A program made the translations under genes and the position numbers. This document shows, piece after piece, positions 57,652-64,000 of a stretch of DNA of 64,000 bases; positions within the stretch are counted from its first letter, which is position 1, and every line of letters begins with the position of its first letter. The notes beneath the pieces are model-generated. The model worked only from the letters and a program-made list of their open reading frames with translations, was not told where the DNA came from and ran no database searches. The DNA comes from DASSSQ01 sp963839285 (GTDB lineage Bacteria; Actinomycetota; Thermoleophilia; Gaiellales; Gaiellaceae), in contig CAWIUN010000020.1 in assembly GCA_963839285.1 (NCBI GenBank), forward strand, positions 682,001 through 746,000, in the 5' to 3' direction.

Positions 57652-59012
57652 GGATCCCGACCGCGCCGACCAGAGCGCCCGCGAAGGCGAGGCCGGCCGC
57701 GACGAGCATCCCGAGCCGGAACGCGTGCACCGACCCGTCGTGCCTCGACGCCGCCGACAGGGCCTCGCCCGGGCCCGAGTAGGCGGCGGCGATCACGGCG
57801 CCGACGACCGCCACGGCGATCAGCGCCCCGACCCGCGAGACCGTGTTGTTGACGCCCGCGGCGATCCCCGCGTACCGCTCGGGCGCCGACTGGAGCGCCG
57901 CGGCGGTGATCGGCGCCACGGTCACGGCGAGGCCGAGCGCGAAGATCACCGAGCCGGCGACGAGCCAGTACCAGGTGCCGCGCGAGGTGACGAGCGTGAA
58001 GAGGAGCGTCCCGGCGCCGAGCAGGGCCGGGCCCGACCGCGAGGTAGAGCCGCGGCCCGTGCCGGTCGGCGAGCGCGCCGAAGCGCCCGGCGAGGAACAG
58101 CAGCACGACGCTGACCGGCACCCACGGCAGCGACGCCTCGAGCGGCGAGAAGTCCGCGACGCCCTGCAGGTAGAGGAGCAGGAAGAAGGTCGAGCCGGAG
58201 AGCGACGCGTAGACGAGCAGCGTCTCGGCGTTCGCGGCCGCGAAGATCCGGTCGCGGAAGAGCCCGAGCGGCAGGATCGGCTCGTCGGCGCGCGACTCCC
58301 AGACGAGCGCGGCGAGCGACGATCGCGATCCCGAGGCCGAGCGTCCACCACGGGCCCTGCTCGACGAGCCCGTAGACCGCGAGCGCGAGCCCGCCCGCGA
58401 GCAGCCCGGCCCCGGCGACGTCGAACGGGCGCCGCTCGTGCTCGCTCGCGGCGCGCTCCTCGGCGAAGCGGTGCGCGAGCCAGCGCCGAGCCGGCGGCGA
58501 GCGGCAGGTTGACGAAGAAGATCAGCCGCCAGGAGGCCCACTCGACGAGCGCGCCGCCCGTGGGCGGGCCGACGATCGCCGCGATCCCGGTCCAGGCCGT
58601 CCAGAGCCCGACCGCCCGGCCGCTCTCGGCGCCGAAGGTCGCGCGCAGGAGGGCGAGGCTCGTGGTCGAGACGAACGCGGCGGCGACGCCCTGGAGCACG
58701 CGCGCCGAGAGCAGGAAGGCGCCCGTTCGGCGACGCGCCCGCGAGCGCCGAGGCGGCCGCGAAGCCGACCGTGCCCCAGAGGAAGACGCGCTTGCGGCCG
58801 ATCCGGTCGCCGACCGCGCCGGCGAGCAGGTAGAGCGCGGCGAGCGCCAGCGAGTAGGTGAGGAAGACCCACTGCCTGCCGGCGAGCCCGAGGTCGAGGT
58901 CGCGGCCGATCGTCGGCAGGGCCACGTTGACGACCGTGGTGTCGACGAAGGCCATCGACGAGCCGAGGATCGTCGCGACGAGCACCCAGGTGCGGGACGA
59001 GAGCGCGGGCAC
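57617..59012 (-). CDS. MFS drug:H+ antiporter, DHA2 (EmrB/QacA) type, four frameshifts
   Basis: Reconstructed length about 465 residues. The first helices read FVDTTVVNVALPTIGRDLDL and QWVFLTYSLALAALYLLAGA, with the motif A loop GDRIGRKRVFLWG. Frames change near 58735, 58495, 58315 and 58035, giving in turn GVAAAFVSTTSLALLRATFG and GPPTGGALVEWASWRLIFFV (motif C region), LAHRFAEERAASEHERRPFD, PLGLFRDRIFAAANAETLLV and VAPITAAALQSAPERYAGIA. All fourteen helix regions can be traced, so it may be intact with errors or a young pseudogene. Would export drugs or metabolites. Confidence 0.75.
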
Positions 59013-59049
59013 GACGCCATCATGAAGCCTGCAGCTAGCGTTGTCGCGG

Positions 59050-60862
59050 ATGCCACGACCGCGGACATTCGAGGCGCGCGAGCTGCCGGAGCGCCCGGCC
59101 GACCGGGCCGTCAGACGCGCGAACCTGCGCCGCGTCGCCCGGCTCTTCCGCCCCTACCGGCTCCCGCTCGGCTCGGTGCTCGTCCTGATCGTCGTCTCGG
59201 CGCTGGCCGGGATCGTCTCGCCGTTCCTGCTCCGCGCGGTGCTCGACACCGCGATCCCGCGCCAGGACACGACCCTGCTGGCCGAGCTCGTCGCCGGCAT
59301 GGTCGCGATCGCGGTCTTCACGGGCGTGCTCGGCGTCGCGCAGACGTACCTCTCGAACACGGTCGGGCAGCAGGTGATGCACGACCTCCGCTCGGCCGTC
59401 TACCGGCACCTGCAGCGCCTCTCGCTCGCGTTCTTCACGCGCACGCGCACCGGCGAGGTGCAGTCGCGGATCGCGAACGACATCGGCGGCGTCGACACCG
59501 TCGTCACCTCGACCGCGACCTCGGTCGTCTCGAACGTGACCACGGTCGTCGCGACCACCGCGCGCGATGTTCCTGCTCGACTGGCGGCTGGCGCTCTTCG
59601 CGCTCGCGCTCGTGCCGATCTTCGTCTTCCTGACCCGGCGGGTCGGCCGCGAGCGGCAGCGGATCACGACCACGCGCCAGCGGACGCTCGCGGACATCTC
59701 GACGCTCGTCGAGGAGTCGCTCTCGGTCTCGGGGATCCTGCTCGGCAAGACGATGGGCCGCGCGCCCGAGCTGGCCGAGCGCTTCGCGGGCCAGTCGCAG
59801 GAGCTGGCGCAGCTCGAGGTGCGCCAGCGGATGGCCGGCCGCTGGGTGATGGCCTCGATCCAGACGACGTTCTCGGTCATGCCGGCCCTCGTCTACCTGA
59901 TCGGCGGCCTGCTGATCGCGCACGGCTCGGCGTCGATCTCGATCGGCACGCTCGTCGCCTTCACGACCCTGCAGACGCGGCTCTTCTTCCCGGTCGGGCA
60001 GCTGCTCTCGGTGCAGATCGACGTCCAGACCTCGCTCGCGCTCTTCGACCGCGTCTTCGAGTACCTCGACCTGCCGGTCGACATCGAGGAGCGGCCGGAC
60101 GCCGTCGAGCTCGGCCGCTGCCGCGGCGACGTCGCCTTCGAGGGCGTCTGGTTCCGCTACGGCGACGAGGGCGCGTGGACGCTCGAGGACGTCTCGGTGA
60201 CCGTGCCGACCGGCTCGACGCTCGCGATCGTCGGCGAGACCGGCTCGGGCAAGACGACCATGGGCTACCTGGTCGCGCGGCTCTACGACCCGAGCCGCGG
60301 CCGGGTCGCGATCGACGGCCACGACCTCCGCGACATCGGCTTCGCCTCGCTGGCGGCGACGGTCGGCGTCGTCTCCCAGGAGACGTACCTCTTCCACGCC
60401 TCCGTGCGCGAGAACCTGCGCTTCGCGCGGCCCGACGCGACCGACGAGGAGGTCGTCGAGGCCGCGAAGGCGGCGCGGATCCACGACCTGATCGTCTCGC
60501 TGCCGGAGGGCTACGAGACGATGGTCGGCGAGCGCGGCTACCGCTTCTCGGGCGGTGAGAAGCAGCGGATCGCGATCGCGCGGACGATCCTGCGCAACCC
60601 GCCGGTGCTGATCCTCGACGAGGCGACGAGCTCGCTCGACACGCAGACCGAGCGCGCCGTCCAGGACGCGCTCGACCGGCTCGCCGAGGGGAGGACGACG
60701 ATCGCGATCGCGCACCGCCTCTCGACCGTGCGCGACGCCGACCAGATCGTCGTGCTCGACCGCGGCCGGATCGTCGAGCGCGGCACGCACGAGGAGCTGC
60801 TCGAGGCGGGCGGCCGCTACGCGACGCTCGTCTCGCGCGACACGCAGCTGGCGACCCTGTAG
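59050..60862 (+). CDS. ABC exporter half-transporter (multidrug/lipid type), one frameshift
   Basis: About 604 residues from ATG 59050 (a TTG 9 bases upstream is less likely). The six-helix domain starts RLFRPYRLPLGSVLVLIVVS; the frame shifts near 59565 and resumes FLLDWRLALFALALVPIF. The nucleotide-binding domain has Walker A GETGSGKT, signature FSGGEKQRI, Walker B LILDEATSSLD and H-loop AHRLST, all canonical, so it probably works as a homodimer, unlike the pair at 7545-11179. Divergent from the MFS gene with 37 bases between starts. Substrate unknown. Confidence 0.88.
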
Positions 60863-60874
60863 TTCGGATGGCCA

Positions 60875-60898
60875 TGTCCGGGGGCTGTCCCCCGGACA
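60875..60898. terminator. Bidirectional terminator-like hairpin
   Basis: A perfect 10-bp stem TGTCCGGGGG/CCCCCGGACA with loop CTGT, between convergent genes (ABC exporter stop 60862, sigma factor stop 60963). There is no T-run. Confidence 0.6.
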
Positions 60899-60962
60899 CG
60901 GCCGCGCGGGTCAGGTCCCGGCGGCCGGCTCGGTGCCGGCGCCGGGACGCGTCTCGCGGTGA

Positions 60963-61790
60963 CTAGGCGGCGTTCGCGAGCTCGCCGAGCTCGTCCTCGA
61001 GGCGGATCATCGCCTCGGCCTCGAGCTGGCGGACGCGCTCGCGGGTGATGCCGAGCTGCCTGCCGATCGCCTCGAGCGAGAGGGGCTCCCCCTCGAAGCC
61101 GAAGCGCAGCTCGAGGATCCGGCGCTGCCGCTCGGGCAGCTCGGAGAGGGCCCGGCGGACGCTCTCGCCGCGGAGGGTGTCCTCGGCCTCCTCGGACGGG
61201 TCGACCGAGCGCTCGTTCGCGTAGAGGTCGCCGAGCTCGCCGTCGCCGTCGGAGCCGACCTCCTGGTTCAGCGACACCGACGCCTCGACCACGTCGAGCG
61301 CCTCCTGGACGTGCCGGAGCTCGATCTTCGTCGCGGCCGCGAGCTCGTCCGCGGTCGCGTCGCGGCCCAGCTTCGCCTGCAGCTCGTTGGCTGCGCGCGC
61401 GAGCTTGACGCGGCGCTCCTGGACGTGCACGGGCACGCGGATCGTCGACGACTGGTTGGCGACGGCGCGCTGGCACGACTGGCGGATCCACCAGGTCGCG
61501 TAGGTGGAGAACTTGTAGCCCTTGCGCCAGTCGAACTTCTCGACGGCGCGGTTGAGGCCGATCGTCCCCTCCTGGATCAGGTCGCCGAGCGGCAGGTCGT
61601 GCCCCTGGTAGCGCTTCGCGATCGAGACGACGAGGCGGAGGTTGGAGTTGATCATCCGCTCCTTCGCGACGGGGTCGCCGCGCTCGACGCGCTTCGCGAG
61701 CTCGACCTCCTCGGCGGCCGTCAGCAGCTTGTGCCGGCCGATCTCGTTCAGGAACAGCTGGAGAGAATCGTTGAGAACCAGTTCGCTCAA
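60963..61790 (-). CDS. RNA polymerase sigma factor, RpoD-like without region 1.1 (group 2)
   Basis: 275 residues from ATG 61790. Regions 1.2 (DSLQLFLNEIGRHKLLTAAE), 2 (NLRLVVSIAKRYQGHDLPLG; KFSTYATWWIRQSCQRAVAN with the -10 recognition residues), 3 (RVPVHVQERRVKLARAANEL) and 4 (LSLEAIGRQLGITRERVRQL) are complete. The long N-terminal extension of primary SigA is absent, favouring a group 2 sigma; it recognises housekeeping-type promoters. Uninterrupted. No anti-sigma factor next to it. Confidence 0.9.
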   Translation of the reverse strand: MSELVLNDSLQLFLNEIGRHKLLTAAEEVELAKRVERGDPVAKERMINSNLRLVVSIAKRYQGHDLPLGDLIQEGTIGLNRAVEKFDWRKGYKFSTYATWWIRQSCQRAVANQSSTIRVPVHVQERRVKLARAANELQAKLGRDATADELAAATKIELRHVQEALDVVEASVSLNQEVGSDGDGELGDLYANERSVDPSEEAEDTLRGESVRRALSELPERQRRILELRFGFEGEPLSLEAIGRQLGITRERVRQLEAEAMIRLEDELGELANAA

Positions 61791-61908
61791 GTAATCCTTT
61801 CGTGTCGGTACGTGGCGCGAGTCGCCGGGGGAGGCGGCCCGTCCGTTCGAGGGAGACGCGGCGTCGCGCGGCGATGCGCGCCCGGCGTCAAAGGGATAAA
61901 CGCGTTCG

Positions 61909-62373
61909 TCAGCTCGGGTATTCCTGGCAGGACAGGCGCCCGAGCAGGTCCTCGAGCGCCGTCAGCTCCTCGACAGAGTAGCGATCTTCGAGGAAGGTGG
62001 CAATTGCCCCGACGTGGCTGCAGGAGGCCTCCGCCAGCTTCGCCTCCCCCGCGGCGGTCAGGACGGCGTAGGTGACGCGGCCGTCGCTCTCGCAGGTGCG
62101 CTTGCCGACGAAGCCGGCCCGCTCGAGCCCGTCGAGCAGGCGCGTGACGCCGGAGGGCGTCAGGCCGAGGCCGTCGGCGAGGTCGACGCGACGCATCGCC
62201 AGCCGCTCGGCGCGCGCGAGCAGCTGCAGCGCCTCGAACTCGCTCACGGTCAGGCCGTGCTCCGCGTCGAGCCGGGCGCTGAGCGCGCGGCGCGCGGCGG
62301 CGTGCCCCCGCAGGAGCCGCGCCCAGACCTGGAGCGCCTGTGATACTTGTGGGGTCAATACTTGACTAGTCAT
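61909..62373 (-). CDS. MarR-family transcriptional regulator
   Basis: 154 residues if started at ATG 62373. Helical dimerisation region, then the winged helix: LTVSEFEALQLLARAERLAM, RRVDLADGLGLTPSGVTRLL, and the wing CESDGRVTYAVLTAAGEAKL. A Cys just before the wing (RTCESDG) and another in EASCSHVG could sense oxidants or electrophiles. The ATG lies almost on top of a -10 sequence, so a downstream TTG at 62358 (MTPQVSQALQVWARLL) is a good alternative start. Divergent from yceI; it very probably represses both. Confidence 0.88.
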   Translation of the reverse strand: MTSQVLTPQVSQALQVWARLLRGHAAARRALSARLDAEHGLTVSEFEALQLLARAERLAMRRVDLADGLGLTPSGVTRLLDGLERAGFVGKRTCESDGRVTYAVLTAAGEAKLAEASCSHVGAIATFLEDRYSVEELTALEDLLGRLSCQEYPS

Positions 62374-62405
62374 GTTTATCTGCTACCTTGCTTGCGTAGT
62401 CAAGT
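62360..62405. promoter_or_regulatory. Divergent promoters and paired operators of marR-like gene and yceI
   Basis: ACTTGACTA (62360-62368) and its exact inverse TAGTCAAGT (62397-62405) flank a 28-base centre. Rightward, TTGACT (62362-62367) and TACCTT (62384-62389) have 16-base spacing; leftward, TTGACT (62404-62399) and GATAAA (62380-62375) have 18-base spacing. So each arm holds one -35 element, and a regulator bound to both arms would shut both genes. The first arm also contains TGACTAGTCA, a perfect 10-base palindrome. Confidence 0.7.
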
Positions 62406-62432
62406 TTACCAGCTCCCAGGAGGATTCACCAG

Positions 62433-62972
62433 ATGAGCACCGTCGAGACACAGATTCCCGCAGGCACGTACTCGGCCGACCCCGTGCACTCGCACGTCGG
62501 CTTCGAGGTCGCCTACATGGTCGGCACCTTCCGCGGCACCTTCTCCCCCTTCGAGGCGACGCTCGAGGCCGGCGACGCCGGCGCGTCGCTGCGCGGCCGC
62601 ACCCGGGTCGAGGGCGTCCACGTCCAGGACGAGAACCTGAGCGCGCACCTGCAGTCACCGGACTTCTTCGACGCCGAGCGCGCGCCGGAGATCACCTTCG
62701 CCTCGGACGACGTCCGCGTCGACGGCGACCGGGTCGCCGTCGAGGGCGAGATCGCGATCAAGGGCCGCTCGAACCCGCTGACCCTGACCGGGCAGCTGAC
62801 CGGCGCCGGCCCGGACGCCTACGGCAACGAGCGCGTCGGGCTCCGGCTCGAGGGCACCGTCGACCGGACCGCGTTCGGCATCGACTGGAACGCGCCGCTC
62901 CCGAACGGCGAGCAGGCGCTCGCGAACGACGTCACCCTGACCGCCGAGCTCTCGTTCGTGAAGGCGGCGTAG
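62433..62972 (+). CDS. YceI-family lipid-binding protein
   Basis: 179 residues from ATG 62433 behind AGGAGG (62418-62423) at 9 bases, one of the best ribosome sites here. PAGTYSADPVHSHVGFEVAY, VGTFRGTFSPFEATLE, HLQSPDFFDAERAPEITFAS, IKGRSNPLTLTGQLTG and RTAFGIDWNAPLPNGEQAL match the YceI lipocalin-like beta barrel that binds isoprenoids such as polyisoprenyl quinones. No signal peptide is visible, so it is cytoplasmic here. It shares the divergent operator with the MarR gene and precedes an FMN reductase by two bases. Confidence 0.92.
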   Translation: MSTVETQIPAGTYSADPVHSHVGFEVAYMVGTFRGTFSPFEATLEAGDAGASLRGRTRVEGVHVQDENLSAHLQSPDFFDAERAPEITFASDDVRVDGDRVAVEGEIAIKGRSNPLTLTGQLTGAGPDAYGNERVGLRLEGTVDRTAFGIDWNAPLPNGEQALANDVTLTAELSFVKAA

Positions 62973-62974
62973 CG

Positions 62975-63533
62975 ATGGACGTCCTCGCGATCTCGGGCAG
63001 CCTCAGGCGCGACTCCTGGAACTCGGCGGTGCTCCGCGCCGCCGAGCAGCTCCTCCCGGAGGACGCGACGCTCCGGCTCTACGACGGCCTGAAGGCGCTC
63101 CCCCCGTACGACGAGGACGACGACGTCGGGTCCGGCGCCGGCGGCGGTCGCGGCCTTCCGCGACGCGATCGCCGGCGCCGACGCGATCCTCTTCTCGACG
63201 CCCGAGTACAACTCGTCCGTCCCCGGCGTGCTCAAGAACGCGATCGACTGGGCCTCGCGCCCGCTCGCGTCGAACCCGCTCCGCAACAGGCCCGTCGCCG
63301 TCGTCGGCGCCTCGACGGGCGCGTTCGGGGCCGTCTGGGCCCAGGCGGAGCTCCGCAAGGTGCTCGCCGCCACGGGCGCGCGGGTCGTCGAGGGCGAGGT
63401 CGCGATCGGGCACGCGCCCACCCGCTTCGACGCCGAGGGCTTCCTCGTCGACCGGCAGCTCCGGCTGCAGCTCGAAGAGGTGGTCGAGACGCTCGTCGAC
63501 GCCACGCGCGACCGCCTCGCCCGCGCGGCCTGA
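62975..63533 (+). CDS. NADPH-dependent FMN reductase/quinone reductase (one frameshift)
   Basis: About 185 residues from ATG 62975, two bases after the yceI stop. Flavodoxin-like fold: VLAISGSLRRDSWNSAVLRA (FMN phosphate loop), then a frame change near 63133, AAFRDAIAGADAILFSTPEY, NSSVPGVLKNAIDWASRPL and AVVGASTGAFGAVWAQAELR. Such enzymes reduce flavins, quinones or azo compounds. Placement behind yceI under a MarR regulator fits a quinone/electrophile stress response, with YceI possibly carrying the isoprenoid quinone (inference). Confidence 0.87.
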
Positions 63534-63545
63534 TCGCGACGTCGA

Positions 63546-64000
63546 CTAGCTCGCGCTCCGCGCCGCGGGCGCGAGCTGCGGCCCGGCCGCCTCGAGCCCC
63601 GGCGGGCACTCGGGCGCGAACTTGCGGAAGTTGCCGACGTAGCGGGCGGCGAGCTCGCGGTAGCGGTCCCAGTACTCGTCCTCGCTCGCCCAGGAGCGGG
63701 CCGGGTAGAGGACGTCGTCGGGGATCCCCGGGCAGCTCGCGGGCACCTCGAAGCCGAAGACCGGGTCGGTGTAGGTCTCGACCTCCTCGAGCGCGCCCGA
63801 CAGCGCCGCCTCGAGCAGCGTGCGCGTGTGCCGGATCGAGATCCGCGAGCCGACGCCGTAGGGACCGCCCACCCAGCCCGTGTTGACGAGCCAGCAGCGG
63901 ACGTCGTGCGTGACGATCTTGCGGCGCAGGAGCTCGGCGTAGACGGCCGGGTGGTGGACCATGAACGGCGCGCCGAAGCAGGTCGAGAAGGTGATCTCCG
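63546..64000 (-). CDS. pckA: Phosphoenolpyruvate carboxykinase (ATP), 3' part
   Basis: The last 150 or so residues; the gene continues beyond the window. EITFSTCFGAPFMVHHPAVY precedes LLRRKIVTHDVRCWLVNTGW, VGGPYGVGSRISIRHTRTLL and PARSWASEDEYWDRYRELAA, the C-terminal part of the ATP-dependent enzyme. It converts oxaloacetate to PEP, the entry to gluconeogenesis, and completes the acetate/fatty-acid growth theme with isocitrate lyase at 3258. Uninterrupted in the visible part; convergent with the reductase gene, 12 bases between stops. Confidence 0.92.
   Translation of the reverse strand, partial: EITFSTCFGAPFMVHHPAVYAELLRRKIVTHDVRCWLVNTGWVGGPYGVGSRISIRHTRTLLEAALSGALEEVETYTDPVFGFEVPASCPGIPDDVLYPARSWASEDEYWDRYRELAARYVGNFRKFAPECPPGLEAAGPQLAPAARSAS

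Overview
The window is very GC-rich, gene-dense bacterial chromosome (GC- or C-ending codons throughout, many GTG starts and a few TTG starts). Actinobacterial traits include a dcw cluster without ftsA, a Shine-Dalgarno-poor leaderless-looking regulator gene and cydDC. Extracellular repeats of the YQW-x-RCD type in a GH25 lysozyme, alpha/beta-hydrolase-adenylate cyclase fusions and an ECF sigma factor with a built-in zinc finger all fit the class Thermoleophilia (Solirubrobacterales/Gaiellales relatives). That placement is inferred from gene content only. No plasmid, phage, IS element or CRISPR array was seen.

Layout: 1-2440 cydDC (cytochrome bd assembly exporter); 2458-3198 uracil-DNA glycosylase and a tiny membrane ORF; 3258-5574 isocitrate lyase with a divergent LysR regulator; 5880-7484 remnants of an acetyltransferase and a hydrolase-cyclase; 7545-11179 a heterodimeric ABC exporter; 11210-13257 a PASTA protein, an RDD membrane protein and an HD-type protein; tRNA-Gln; 13575-14957 an apparently intact hydrolase-cyclase; 15247-18522 a universal stress protein and a P-type ATPase; 18618-21619 an uncharacterised membrane protein and a secreted lysozyme; tRNA-Glu; 22299-29629 a metallopeptidase, a response regulator, gltX, endonuclease IV, an ECF sigma/DUF4349 pair and a Cys-rich protein; 29739-36833 a Ca2+/H+ antiporter, an ABC-2 exporter operon, a serine hydrolase with threonine aldolase, and rlmN; 37183-42056 the glycine cleavage operon gcvT-gcvH-gcvPA-gcvPB plus an HD nucleotidase; 42807-54204 the division/peptidoglycan cluster, transcribed leftward as murE-murF-mraY-murD-ftsW-murG-murC-murB-ftsQ-ftsZ; 54231-55719 an ECF sigma factor; then a methyltransferase, nitroreductase, MarC, an MFS transporter, an ABC exporter, a group-2-like sigma factor, a MarR/YceI/FMN-reductase redox module and the 3' end of ATP-type PEP carboxykinase.

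Isocitrate lyase and PEP carboxykinase suggest growth on acetate or fatty acids with gluconeogenesis, and the gcv operon supplies one-carbon units. The mur/fts genes form one mostly overlapping transcription unit, with a well-formed extra promoter directly before ftsZ.

About 40 single- or double-base frameshifts interrupt otherwise well-conserved genes, including the essential murD, murE, murF and murG as well as gcvT. Most are therefore better read as sequencing or assembly indels than as pseudogenes. For broken genes the coordinates given are those of the whole reconstructed gene, and approximate shift points are stated. The hydrolase-cyclase remnant at 6.2-7.5 kb is the best candidate for real decay. 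The most interesting non-coding signals are a triple palindrome before the ECF sigma gene, a symmetrical divergent operator in the MarR/YceI region, a 19-bp inverted repeat enclosing 127 bp, and a G-quadruplex motif before murC.
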